A stretch of 64,000 nucleotides of DNA, from NCBI RefSeq assembly GCF_028473645.1, contig NZ_CP097269.1:1496001-1560000 (forward strand), written 5' to 3'. Below, piece after piece: positions 21,412 through 30,426 of the stretch (positions within the stretch are counted from its first letter, which is position 1; each line of letters starts with the position of its first letter). The position numbers and the translations under genes were made by a program. The notes under the pieces were generated by a model. It made no database searches. It saw nothing but the letters and a program-made list of their open reading frames with translations, and was not told the origin of the DNA. This stretch comes from Acidovorax sp. GBBC 1281 (GTDB lineage: Bacteria; Pseudomonadota; Gammaproteobacteria; Burkholderiales; Burkholderiaceae_C).

Positions 21412-22251
21412 ATGTCCAGCACCTTCACCCCATCGCCATCGTCTTCCACCTGCACCGACGCCACCATTGAGGTGGCCAAGGGGCAGGAAGTGTCCGTGCG
21501 CATGTACGGCCGCAAGAAGCCCAAGGAAACGCTGCCGCTGGTGGTGCACTTCCATGGCGGTGCCTTCGTGGCGGGCGATCTGGACAACGGCTGCACGGTG
21601 GCCCGGCTGCTGGAGCGCGCCGGCGCGCTGGTGGTGTCGGTGGCATACCCGCTCTCGCCCGACCATCCCTTCCCGCAGCCGGTGGACGCCGGCTACCTGG
21701 TGCTCAAGTGGGCGCACAAGCACCGCACCCGCCTGGCCGGTCCCGGCGCCGGGGTGTACGTGGCGGGAGAGGAGGCCGGCGGCAACCTGGCCGCGGGCGT
21801 GGCGCTGATGGCGCGCGACCAGTCCCATCCGCCGCTGGCCGGACAGATCCTGCTGTCGCCGATGCTCGACCCCTGCGGCGCCACGCCTTCGGTGCGTGCC
21901 GCCATGGGCGAATCGACCGCCTGCAAGTGGGCCGATGGCTGGCTGCAGTTCCTGCGCTGCACCCGCGATGCCGAACACCCCTATGCCGTGCCCGCGATGG
22001 CGCAGCGGCTGGCCGGCCTGCCGCACACGCTGGTGCTGGTGGGCGACGACGATCCCATGCGCGACGAAGCCCTCGCCTACGCCAACCGGCTGCAGGCGGC
22101 GGGGCTGGAAGTCACGCAGCACGTGTTCGCCAAGGCGAACCAGTGGCCCGATGCCCTGCTGCAGCCCGGTTCGGGCGAATGCCCTTGTGCGCCCGAGGTT
22201 CAGGCGCAGTTCAGCCGTTTCTTCGAGGCCACCCGATGTCCTGCGCCCTGA
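21412..22251 (+). CDS. HSL-type alpha/beta hydrolase-fold protein lacking the serine nucleophile
   Basis: A 279-aa protein of the hormone-sensitive-lipase branch of alpha/beta hydrolases. The oxyanion-hole motif HGGAF is intact (VVHFHGGAF). The nucleophile elbow, normally GDSAGG, reads GEEAGG, so the serine is replaced by glutamate. The aspartate region (VGDDDPMRDE) is present, but the position of the catalytic histidine reads ANQWPD. I infer a non-hydrolytic or altered enzyme. It lies between a divergent LysR gene and the RND efflux operon, ending ~45 bp before that operon's promoter. Confidence 0.82.
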   Translation: MSSTFTPSPSSSTCTDATIEVAKGQEVSVRMYGRKKPKETLPLVVHFHGGAFVAGDLDNGCTVARLLERAGALVVSVAYPLSPDHPFPQPVDAGYLVLKWAHKHRTRLAGPGAGVYVAGEEAGGNLAAGVALMARDQSHPPLAGQILLSPMLDPCGATPSVRAAMGESTACKWADGWLQFLRCTRDAEHPYAVPAMAQRLAGLPHTLVLVGDDDPMRDEALAYANRLQAAGLEVTQHVFAKANQWPDALLQPGSGECPCAPEVQAQFSRFFEATRCPAP

Positions 22252-22296
22252 CCCTCACCACCACCGACCTGCCCGCGCGCTGACCCGCGGGGTGCA

Positions 22297-22327
22297 TTGA
22301 CCTCAACCCCGGTTGAGGTTTGATACT
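22297..22327 (+). promoter_or_regulatory. SoxR/MerR-type promoter of the RND efflux operon
   Basis: A -35 box TTGACC (22297-22302) and a -10 box GATACT (22322-22327) are separated by 19 bp, the over-long spacing typical of MerR-family promoters. The spacer region carries the inverted repeat CCTCAACC-CC-GGTTGAGG (22301-22318), very close to the SoxR box of enterobacteria and pseudomonads. No MerR-family gene is in the window, so the regulator would act in trans. Confidence 0.7.
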
Positions 22328-22489
22328 GCGATCCGCTTCGGCGAGCCGCACGACCCGCCTTTCGCCGCCTTTCCGCTGTTTGCTGCGTCCCTTTTGTTTT
22401 CTGGCCCCCGTGGGCCGGAAGGGGCAAGCCTTGCCCGATCGATTTCGACTTTTTGCCTTTGCCTTGAAAAAACCCGGAGGACTTCCACC

Positions 22490-23737
22490 ATGAACCCGCA
22501 ACACACTTCCCCTTCCCGTCGCCGCTGGTGGGCCGCCGCCGGCGCCGCGGCCGCCATCGCCGCCGCGGGCGGCACGCTCTTCGGGCTGCCCAGCTCGCAT
22601 GCCGAATCCCCGGCCCCGGAAGCCGCACCGCCCGCGGTGCCCGTCTCGGTGGCCGCCGTGCTGCAGCAGGAGATCGCGCTGTGGGACGAGTTTTCGGGCC
22701 GGCTCGAAGCCGTGCAGCGCGTGGACATCCGCCCGCGTGTGGGCGGCGCCGTGCAGGCCGTGCATTTCCGAGAAGGCTCGCTGGTCAAGCAGGGCGACCT
22801 GCTGGTCACCGTGGACCCCGCGCCCTACGCCGCCGAGGTGGACCGCGCCGAGGCCCAGGTGGTCGCCGCGCAGGCCCGCGTCTCCTACACCCGCAGCGAA
22901 ATGGAGCGCGCCACGCGCCTGTGGGAAGAGCGTGCCATCGCCCAGCGCGAGCACGACGAACGCATGAATGCCCAGCGCGAGGCCGACGCCAACCTGCGCG
23001 CCGCGCAGGCCGCGCTGCAGACGGCGCGCCTGAACCTGGGCTACACCCAGGTGCGCGCCCCGGTCGCGGGCCGCGTGGGCCGCATCGAGGTCACCGTGGG
23101 CAACCTGGTGGCCGCGGGCGCCGGCGCGCCGGTGCTGACCACGCTGGTGTCGGTGAGCCCGATCTACGCGAGCTTCGACACCGACGAGCAGATCGTGGCG
23201 AAGGCGCTGGAGGGCCTGCGTTCGGGCAAGAGCGCGCGCACCCTGATCGAAAGCATTCCGGTGCAGATGGGCACGGGCACGGCCGGCGGCACGCCGCACA
23301 CCGGGCACCTGCAGCTCATCGACAACCAGGTGGATGCCCGCAGCGGCACGGTGCGCGTGCGCGCCGTGTTCGACAACGCGGATGGCGTGCTGATGCCCGG
23401 CCAGTTCGCGCGCATCCGCATGGGCCAGGTCAAGAACACCCAGGCTGTGCTCATCAACGAGCGCGCCGTGGGCACGGACCAGAACAAGAAGTACGTGATG
23501 GTGGTGGGCGAGGGCAACAAGGCCGAGTACCGCGAGGTGCAGTTGGGCGCGCCGGTGAACGGCCTGCGCGTCGTCACCTCGGGCCTGAAGGCCGGCGAAC
23601 GCATCGTCGTCAACGGCCTGCAGCGCGTGCGCCCCGGCGCCCAGGTCTCCCCCCAGGACGTGCCCATGACCGCCAAGGCCGGCGTGGCCGGCGATGGCGC
23701 CCAGGCCCGCGCCGCCGCCAGGCAGCCCGCGGCGTGA
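22490..23737 (+). CDS. RND efflux periplasmic adaptor (membrane fusion protein)
   Basis: A 415-aa AcrA/MexE-type adaptor linking the inner-membrane pump to the outer-membrane channel. It has an N-terminal membrane anchor or signal (~14-38), a lipoyl half-motif (IRPRVGGAVQAVHFREGSLVKQGD), an alpha-helical hairpin, the second lipoyl half (TQVRAPVAGRVGRIEVTVGN) and beta-barrel/MP domains. A CGGAGGA site precedes the ATG at 22490. It is the first gene of the operon and its 5' leader is about 155 nt from the predicted start point. Confidence 0.93.
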   Translation: MNPQHTSPSRRRWWAAAGAAAAIAAAGGTLFGLPSSHAESPAPEAAPPAVPVSVAAVLQQEIALWDEFSGRLEAVQRVDIRPRVGGAVQAVHFREGSLVKQGDLLVTVDPAPYAAEVDRAEAQVVAAQARVSYTRSEMERATRLWEERAIAQREHDERMNAQREADANLRAAQAALQTARLNLGYTQVRAPVAGRVGRIEVTVGNLVAAGAGAPVLTTLVSVSPIYASFDTDEQIVAKALEGLRSGKSARTLIESIPVQMGTGTAGGTPHTGHLQLIDNQVDARSGTVRVRAVFDNADGVLMPGQFARIRMGQVKNTQAVLINERAVGTDQNKKYVMVVGEGNKAEYREVQLGAPVNGLRVVTSGLKAGERIVVNGLQRVRPGAQVSPQDVPMTAKAGVAGDGAQARAAARQPAA

Positions 23738-23762
23738 TCGCGGAGCGCCAAGAAGGAACACC

Positions 23763-26700
23763 ATGAATCTCTCCCGCTTCTTCATCGACCGCCCCATCTT
23801 CGCCGGGGTGCTGTCGGTGCTCATCTTCCTGTCCGGGCTGATCGCGCTGCGTGCGCTGCCCATCTCCGAGTACCCCGAGGTGGCGCCGCCCTCCGTGGTG
23901 GTGCGCGCCCAGTATCCGGGCGCCAACCCCAAGGTGATCGCCGAGACCGTGGCCACGCCGCTGGAGGAATCCATCAACGGCGTGGAGGGCATGCTCTACA
24001 TGGGCAGCCAGGCCACGACCGACGGCGTGATGACGCTGACCGTCACCTTCGCGCTGGGCACCGACCCCGACAAGGCTCAGCAACTGGTGCAAAACCGCGT
24101 CTCGCAGGCCGAGCCGCGCCTGCCCGAGGAAGTGCGCCGGCTGGGCGTCACCACGGTCAAGAGCGCGCCCGACCTGACCATGGTCGTGCACATGGTCTCG
24201 CCCAACGGCCGCTACGGCATCGACTACCTGCGCAACTACGCGGTGCTCAACGTGAAGGACCGGCTCGCCCGCATCCAGGGCGTGGGCCAGGTGCAGATCT
24301 TCGGCGGCGGTGACTATTCGATGCGCGCCTGGCTCGACCCGCAGAAGGTCGCGCAGCGCGGCCTGTCGGCGGCTGACGTGGTGGCCGCCATCCGCGGCCA
24401 GAACGTGCAGGCTGCGGCCGGCGTGGTGGGGCAGTCGCCCGGCCTGCCCGGCGTGGACATGCAGCTGTCGATCAATGCGCAGGGCCGCCTGCAGACCGAA
24501 GAGGAGTTCGGCGACATCATCGTCAAGACCGGCAGCGACGGCGCGGTGACGCGCCTGCGCGATGTGGCCCGGCTGGAGCTGGGTGCGGCCGACTACTCGC
24601 TGCGCTCGCTGCTCAACAACGACCCGGCCGTGGGCATGGGCGTGTTCCAGGCGCCGGGCTCCAACGCGCTCGACATCTCGTCGAACGTGCGCAAGACCAT
24701 GGCCGAACTGCAAAAGAACATGCCCGAGGGCGTGGAGTTCCGCATCGCCTACGACCCGACGCAGTTCGTGCGCGCCTCCATCAAATCCGTCATCCAGACC
24801 CTGCTGGAAGCCGTGGCGCTGGTGGTGATCGTGGTGATCCTGTTCCTGCAGACCTGGCGCGCCTCCATCATTCCGCTGCTGGCCGTGCCGGTGTCGGTGG
24901 TGGGCACGTTCGCGGTGCTGCACCTGCTGGGCTTTTCGATCAACGCGCTGTCCCTGTTCGGGCTGGTGCTGGCCATCGGCATCGTGGTGGACGACGCCAT
25001 CGTGGTGGTGGAGAACGTGGAGCGCAACATCGAGGCGGGCCTGACCCCGCGCGAAGCCACCTACCGCGCCATGCGCGAAGTGTCCGGCCCCATCATCGCC
25101 ATCGCGCTGGTGCTGGTGGCGGTGTTCGTGCCGCTGGCCTTCATCAGCGGGCTCACGGGGCAGTTCTACCGTCAGTTCGCGGTGACCATCGCGATCTCCA
25201 CGGTGATCTCGGCGATCAATTCGCTCACGCTGTCGCCGGCTTTGAGCGCACTGCTGCTCAAGGGCCACCATGAGCCCAAGGACGCGCTCACGCGCGGCAT
25301 GGACAAGGTGCTGGGCGGGTTCTTCCGCCGCTTCAACAGCGTGTTCCACCGCGGCTCCGAGGCCTACAGCGGCGGCGTCAAGCGCGTCATCGGCCGCAAG
25401 GCGCTGATGCTGGTGATCTACGCCGCGCTGGTGGCCGCGACCTGGGGCCTGTTCAAGGTCGTGCCCGGCGGCTTCGTGCCGGCGCAGGACAAGCAGTACC
25501 TGGTGGGCTTCGCGCAGCTGCCCGACGGTGCCACGCTGGACCGCACCGAGGACGTGATCCGCCGCATGGGCGAGATCGTCAAGAAGAATCCGAACGTGGA
25601 AGACGCCATCGCCTTCCCGGGCCTGTCGATCAACGGCTTCACCAACAGCTCCAATTCGGGCATCGTGTTCGTCACGCTCAAGCCCTTCGCCGAGCGCGGC
25701 CGCGCGGACCAGAGCGGCGGCGCCGTTGCGGGCCAGTTGAACCAGGCCTTCGGCAGCATCCAGGACGCGTTCATCGCCATGTTCCCGCCGCCCCCGGTGG
25801 CCGGCCTGGGCACGACGGGCGGCTTCAAGCTGCAGATCGAAGACCGCGCCTCGCTGGGCTACGAGGCCATGGACGCCGCCGTGAAGGCCTTCATGGGCAA
25901 GGCGTACCAGACGCCGGAACTCGCCGGCCTGTTCACGAGCTGGCAGGTCAACGTGCCGCAGCTGTACGCCAACATCGACCGCACCAAGGCGCGGCAACTG
26001 GGCGTGCCGGTGACGGACATCTTCGAGACGCTGCAGATCTACCTGGGCAGCCTGTACGCCAACGACTTCAACCAGTTCGGCCGCACCTACAGCGTGCGCG
26101 TTCAGGCCGATGCAGCCTTCCGGGCGCGTGCCGAGGACGTGGGCCTGCTCAAGGTGCGCTCCACCACCGGCGAGATGGTGCCGCTGTCGGCACTGATGAA
26201 GCTCGAACCCAGCTTCGGCCCCGAGCGCGCCATGCGCTACAACGGCTTCCTGTCGGCCGACGTGAACGGCGGGCCCGCGCCCGGCTTTTCGTCGGGCCAG
26301 GCGCAGGCCGCCATCGAGCGCATCGCCGCCGAGACGCTGCCGCAGGGCATCGGCTTCGAATGGACCGAGCTGACCTACCAGGAAATCCTGGCCGGCAATT
26401 CCGCCGTGCTGGTGTTCCCCATCGCGATCCTGCTGGTGTTCCTGGTGCTGGCCGCGCAGTACGAAAGCCTCACGCTGCCCATCGCCATCATCCTGATCGT
26501 CCCCATGGGCCTGCTGGCTGCGATGACGGGCGTGTGGCTGTCAGGCGGCGATAACAACGTGTTCACGCAGATCGGGCTCATCGTGCTGGTGGGGCTGTCG
26601 GCCAAGAACGCCATCCTGATCGTGGAGTTCGCCCGCGAGCTGGAGTTTGCCGGCCGCACGCCGGTGCAGGCCGCCATCGAGGCCAGCCGCCTGCGGCTGC

Positions 26701-27002
26701 GCCCCATCCTGATGACGTCGCTGGCGTTCGTGATGGGCGTGCTGCCGCTGGTGCTGTCCACCGGTGCCGGCGCCGAGATGCGCAGTGCCATGGGCGTGGC
26801 GGTGTTCGCCGGAATGATCGGGGTGACGGCCTTCGGCCTGTTCCTCACGCCGGTGTTCTACGTGGCGCTGCGCCGCCTGGCCGGCAACCGGCCGCTGCAG
26901 CAGCACGGCAGCCACACCGCGCCTCTGACCGATACCTCCGGGACCGGCGCTGGCGCCGTGGCCCACCCCGTGCTGGCGTCGCCGCGCGGGCATGACGAAT
27001 GA
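23763..27002 (+). CDS. RND multidrug efflux permease (MexF/OqxB-like)
   Basis: A 1079-aa HAE1-family proton antiporter forming the inner-membrane trimer of the tripartite pump. It begins MNLSRFFIDRPIFAGVLSVL and carries the helix-4 proton-relay pair Asp410/Asp411 (GIVVDDAIVVVENVER) and the helix-10 lysine Lys948 (GLSAKNAILIVEFA). It resembles MexF/OqxB more than AcrB. AAGGA precedes the start, 25 bp after the adaptor. Substrates cannot be inferred from sequence. Confidence 0.95.
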   Translation: MNLSRFFIDRPIFAGVLSVLIFLSGLIALRALPISEYPEVAPPSVVVRAQYPGANPKVIAETVATPLEESINGVEGMLYMGSQATTDGVMTLTVTFALGTDPDKAQQLVQNRVSQAEPRLPEEVRRLGVTTVKSAPDLTMVVHMVSPNGRYGIDYLRNYAVLNVKDRLARIQGVGQVQIFGGGDYSMRAWLDPQKVAQRGLSAADVVAAIRGQNVQAAAGVVGQSPGLPGVDMQLSINAQGRLQTEEEFGDIIVKTGSDGAVTRLRDVARLELGAADYSLRSLLNNDPAVGMGVFQAPGSNALDISSNVRKTMAELQKNMPEGVEFRIAYDPTQFVRASIKSVIQTLLEAVALVVIVVILFLQTWRASIIPLLAVPVSVVGTFAVLHLLGFSINALSLFGLVLAIGIVVDDAIVVVENVERNIEAGLTPREATYRAMREVSGPIIAIALVLVAVFVPLAFISGLTGQFYRQFAVTIAISTVISAINSLTLSPALSALLLKGHHEPKDALTRGMDKVLGGFFRRFNSVFHRGSEAYSGGVKRVIGRKALMLVIYAALVAATWGLFKVVPGGFVPAQDKQYLVGFAQLPDGATLDRTEDVIRRMGEIVKKNPNVEDAIAFPGLSINGFTNSSNSGIVFVTLKPFAERGRADQSGGAVAGQLNQAFGSIQDAFIAMFPPPPVAGLGTTGGFKLQIEDRASLGYEAMDAAVKAFMGKAYQTPELAGLFTSWQVNVPQLYANIDRTKARQLGVPVTDIFETLQIYLGSLYANDFNQFGRTYSVRVQADAAFRARAEDVGLLKVRSTTGEMVPLSALMKLEPSFGPERAMRYNGFLSADVNGGPAPGFSSGQAQAAIERIAAETLPQGIGFEWTELTYQEILAGNSAVLVFPIAILLVFLVLAAQYESLTLPIAIILIVPMGLLAAMTGVWLSGGDNNVFTQIGLIVLVGLSAKNAILIVEFARELEFAGRTPVQAAIEASRLRLRPILMTSLAFVMGVLPLVLSTGAGAEMRSAMGVAVFAGMIGVTAFGLFLTPVFYVALRRLAGNRPLQQHGSHTAPLTDTSGTGAGAVAHPVLASPRGHDE

Positions 27003-27022
27003 GCGAGCGAAGGAGTTTTGCG

Positions 27023-28507
27023 ATGACTGCCCCCTTGATGTCGATTTCCCTGCCGTCCTGGTCCCGCCTGGCGCCCCTGGCGGCCGCCCTGGTGCTGGCT
27101 GGCTGCATGGGCACCCCGCTCGCCCCGCCGCCCGAGCATGCCGGCGTGGCCGTGCCGGCCACGTTCAGCGAGGCCGACGGCGCGCGGTCGTGGACCACCG
27201 CGCCCCCCGCCGAGGCACAGCCGCGCGGCGAGTGGTGGCTGGGCTTTCAGGACCCGGTGCTGAACGGCCTGGTGGAGCGCGCCGGCCGCGGCAACACCAC
27301 CGTGCAGGAGGCCGCCGCGCGGCTGGCCGAAGCGCGGGCGCTGCTGCGCTCGGCCGATGCCAACCGCGCCCCGCAGGTTGGCGTGTCCACCGGCGTGTCG
27401 CGCCAGGCGGGCGCCAACACCGCCACAGGCGGCCCGGTGCCGGCCACGCTGGCCACGGCGGGCCTGAACGTGTCGTACGAGCTCGACCTGTTCGGCCGCC
27501 TGTCGCAGGCCAGCGATGCCGCGCGGCTCGACGCCCAGGCGCGCGATGCGCTGCTGCAGAGCACGCGCCTCATGGTGCAGGCCGACGTGGCGCAGACCTA
27601 TCTGCAATGGCGCGCGGTGCAGGCCGAGCGCGTGCTGGTGGAGGAAAGCCTGGCCGCGTACCGTGACACGCTGCGTCTCACGCAGCGCCGCTACCAGGCC
27701 GGCGACGTGGCCGAGCTGGACCTTGCGCGCGTGCAGACGGAAGTGGCCGCCACCGAATCGGAGGCGCTCGCGCTGGAGCGCCAGCAGGTGCTGCTGAACA
27801 ACGCCCTGGCCGTGCTGGTGGGCGACGTGGCGAGCGGCTTCGCCGTGGCGCCTGCGGGCACTGCAGGCGCTGCTGGCGAAGCGGTGCTGCCCGTGATCCC
27901 GGCCGGCGTGCCCGGCATGGTGCTCGCGCGCCGGCCTGACGTGTCGGCGGCGCAGGCCTCGGTGCTGGCGGCGCAGGCCCGCGTGGGCGTGGCGCAGGCG
28001 GCGTGGTTTCCAGCCGTCACGCTCACGGGCAACGGCGGCTATGCCTCGCCCGAGCTGGGCGACCTGTTCAAGTGGTCGGCCCGGTCGTGGGGCATCGGCG
28101 CGTTGCTGTCGCTGCCGATCTTCGACGGCGGCCAGCGCGCCGCGCAGGAAGAGGGCGCCCGCGCCCGCCTGGAAGGGGCGCTCGCCGCGCACCGGGGGCA
28201 GGTGCTCACCGCGTTCCGCGAGGTCGAGGACCAACTGGGTGCCCTGCGCCTGCTGGCGGGCCAGGCCGAGGCCCAGGGCCGCGCCGTGCAGGCCGCCGCG
28301 CGCGCCACGCAGCTGTCGGACTCGCGTTACCGCAACGGCCTGGTGAGCCAGCTCGAACTGCTGGACGCGCGCCGCAGCGAGCTGCGCAACCGCCGCCAGG
28401 CGCTGCAGGTGCGCACCGCGCAGTACACGGCGACGGTGGGGTTGATCCGCGCGCTGGGCGGTGGCTGGGGCGACGCGCCCGCACAGGTGGCGGCAACGCG
28501 GCCCTGA
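27023..28507 (+). CDS. RND efflux outer membrane factor, NodT/OprM family lipoprotein
   Basis: A 494-aa outer-membrane channel subunit. The signal sequence ends in a lipobox LVLAGC with the lipidated cysteine at residue 28. Two OEP repeats follow, including FPAVTLTGNGGYAS, ALLSLPIFDGGQR and FREVEDQLGALRLLA. I chose the ATG at 27023 because an AAGGAG site stands just before it. An upstream ATG at 26999 overlaps the pump stop codon (ATGA) and would lengthen the signal peptide. It completes the operon. Confidence 0.93.
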   Translation: MTAPLMSISLPSWSRLAPLAAALVLAGCMGTPLAPPPEHAGVAVPATFSEADGARSWTTAPPAEAQPRGEWWLGFQDPVLNGLVERAGRGNTTVQEAAARLAEARALLRSADANRAPQVGVSTGVSRQAGANTATGGPVPATLATAGLNVSYELDLFGRLSQASDAARLDAQARDALLQSTRLMVQADVAQTYLQWRAVQAERVLVEESLAAYRDTLRLTQRRYQAGDVAELDLARVQTEVAATESEALALERQQVLLNNALAVLVGDVASGFAVAPAGTAGAAGEAVLPVIPAGVPGMVLARRPDVSAAQASVLAAQARVGVAQAAWFPAVTLTGNGGYASPELGDLFKWSARSWGIGALLSLPIFDGGQRAAQEEGARARLEGALAAHRGQVLTAFREVEDQLGALRLLAGQAEAQGRAVQAAARATQLSDSRYRNGLVSQLELLDARRSELRNRRQALQVRTAQYTATVGLIRALGGGWGDAPAQVAATRP

Positions 28508-28693
28508 TCCGCTGGGTACCCATGTGTGCACGGCCCGGCCCCGCACGGGCTTTGGGGATGTAACCGCGCGGACTGCACGGCCCGGCGAACGGGCCTATAG
28601 TTGCCCGTTGGCGCCGCGCGGACGGGTCCGCCGCGGCAGGGGTTCGCCCCCTTCTTCCTTCCACCCACCCCCGACAGCAGGAGCATTCGCACA

Positions 28694-30130
28694 ATGAGTT
28701 ACCCCAGCACCCGCCTTTTCATCGCCGGCCAATGGCAGGACGCCGCCGACGGCAAATCCATCGCCGTGCACAACCCCGCCACCGGCAAGGAAATCGGCCG
28801 CGTGGCGCATGCGGGCAAGGCCGACCTGGACCGTGCCCTGGAGGCCGCGCAAAAGGGCTTCGAGGCCTGGCGCGACATTCCCGCCGTGGACCGCGCCAAG
28901 ACCATGCGCCGCGCCGCCGCCCTGATGCGCGAGCGCGCCGACGCCATCGCCGCAATCATGGTGCAGGAGCAGGGCAAGCCCCTGGCCGAGGCCCGCATGG
29001 AAACCATGGCCTCCGCCGACATCATCGAGTGGTTCGCCGACGAATCGCAGCGCGTGTATGGCCGCATCGTGCCGTCCCGCAACCTGGCCGCGCGCCAGAT
29101 GGTGGTGAAGGACCCCGTCGGCCCCGTGGCGGCGTTCACGCCCTGGAACTTCCCGATCAACCAGGTGGTGCGCAAGCTGGCCGCGGCCCTGTCGGCCGGC
29201 TGCTCGATCCTCGTGAAGGCGCCGGAAGAAACGCCGGCCAGCCCGGCCGAGCTGATCCGCGCGTTCGCCGATGCCGGCGTGCCCGCGGGCGCCGTGGGCC
29301 TGGTCTATGGCGACCCGGCGGAAATCTCCAACTACCTCATCCCGCACCCGATCATCCGCAAGGTGACCTTCACCGGCTCCACGCCCGTGGGCAAGCAGCT
29401 GGCCGCCCTGGCCGGCAAGCACATGAAGCGCGTGACCATGGAGCTGGGCGGCCACGCCCCGGTGATCGTGGCGGAAGACGCCGATGTCGAGCTGGCCATC
29501 AAGGCCGCCGGCGGCGCCAAGTTCCGCAACGCGGGCCAGGTGTGCATTTCGCCCACGCGGTTCCTGGTGCATGAAAGCATCCGCGCCGAGTTCGTGGCTG
29601 CGCTGTCGCGCCACGCGCAGGGCCTCAAGGTGGGCAACGGCCTGGTCGATGGCACGCAGATGGGCCCGCTGGCCAACCCGCGCCGCATCACCGCCATGGC
29701 CGACCTGATGGCCGACGCGGTGCAGCAGGGCGCGCAACTGGCCACCGGCGGCGAACGCATCGGCAGCGAAGGCAACTTCTTCCAGCCCACGGTGCTCAAC
29801 GACGTGCCCCTGTCGGCCCGCATCTTCAACGAAGAGCCCTTCGGTCCCGTGGCCGCCGTGCGCGGCTTCGAGAAGATCGAGGACGCCATCGCCGAGGCCA
29901 ACCGCCTGCCGTTCGGCCTGGCGGGCTACGCCTTCACGCGCTCGCTCAAGAACGCGCACCTGCTGGCCCAGCGCCTGGAAGTGGGCATGCTCTGGATCAA
30001 CCAGGCCGCCGCTCCAGCGGCAGAACTGCCTTTCGGTGGGCTGAAGGATTCGGGCTACGGCTCCGAAGGCGGCTCTGAAGCGGTCGAAGCCCATCTGAAC
30101 ACGCGCCTCGTGTCGATCATGAACGTGTGA
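28694..30130 (+). CDS. gabD: NAD(P)-dependent succinate-semialdehyde dehydrogenase family protein
   Basis: A 478-aa aldehyde dehydrogenase. It has the glutamate base at 250 (MELGGHAP), the catalytic cysteine at 284 ([11 protein letters not shown]), the TPWNFPINQ cofactor-binding stretch and [10 protein letters not shown]. It is closest in pattern to GabD-type succinate-semialdehyde dehydrogenases, but related ones act on glutarate semialdehyde or other acyl aldehydes, so the exact substrate is uncertain. A -10-like TATAGT lies at 28596. A strong terminator follows. Confidence 0.85.
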   Translation: MSYPSTRLFIAGQWQDAADGKSIAVHNPATGKEIGRVAHAGKADLDRALEAAQKGFEAWRDIPAVDRAKTMRRAAALMRERADAIAAIMVQEQGKPLAEARMETMASADIIEWFADESQRVYGRIVPSRNLAARQMVVKDPVGPVAAFTPWNFPINQVVRKLAAALSAGCSILVKAPEETPASPAELIRAFADAGVPAGAVGLVYGDPAEISNYLIPHPIIRKVTFTGSTPVGKQLAALAGKHMKRVTMELGGHAPVIVAEDADVELAIKAAGGAKFRNAGQVCISPTRFLVHESIRAEFVAALSRHAQGLKVGNGLVDGTQMGPLANPRRITAMADLMADAVQQGAQLATGGERIGSEGNFFQPTVLNDVPLSARIFNEEPFGPVAAVRGFEKIEDAIAEANRLPFGLAGYAFTRSLKNAHLLAQRLEVGMLWINQAAAPAAELPFGGLKDSGYGSEGGSEAVEAHLNTRLVSIMNV

Positions 30131-30147
30131 TCGCCACCGGTTCGTCG

Positions 30148-30180
30148 AAAGGCCGCGCTGCACAGCGCGGCCTTTTTTTT
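30148..30180 (+). terminator. Rho-independent terminator of gabD
   Basis: AAAGGCCGCGCTG, a minimal CA loop, CAGCGCGGCC, then a run of eight or more T. A GC-rich stem with a long U-run directly downstream of the dehydrogenase. Confidence 0.92.
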
Positions 30181-30246
30181 GGGGGGTCGAGGCATGCTGC
30201 GCTCCAGGCTGGTGGAGAGGGAGCCGCGCGCGAATATCATCGTCCT

Positions 30247-30309
30247 ATGCTCACCTTCGCCCAACTGCTCGCGTTCTTGCTGGCTTTGTTGCACAAATCG
30301 CGATGCTGA
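30247..30309 (+). pseudogene. Start of an unknown gene cut by the IS element
   Basis: An ATG at 30247 begins a hydrophobic frame (MLTFAQLLAFLLALL) that runs into the IS903-like terminus at 30283 and stops after 20 codons. The native part resembles the first membrane helix or signal of a small membrane protein. The rest of the gene is not found on the far side of the element. Confidence 0.4.
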
Positions 30310-30426
30310 TGCCCGTAGACTGACTGCGTGACAGAGACGAAGAACAGGCAGCGGAGCAAGTACCGCACGACGAACTGGAAGGCGTACAACGCGGCGCTGA
30401 AAGCGCGAGGCTCGTTGACGATGTGG

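Noticed and set aside
26999..27022. ATG at 26999 as start of the outer membrane factor
   Set aside because: It overlaps the pump stop and could couple translation, but the ATG at 27023 has a better ribosome site and gives a normal lipoprotein signal.
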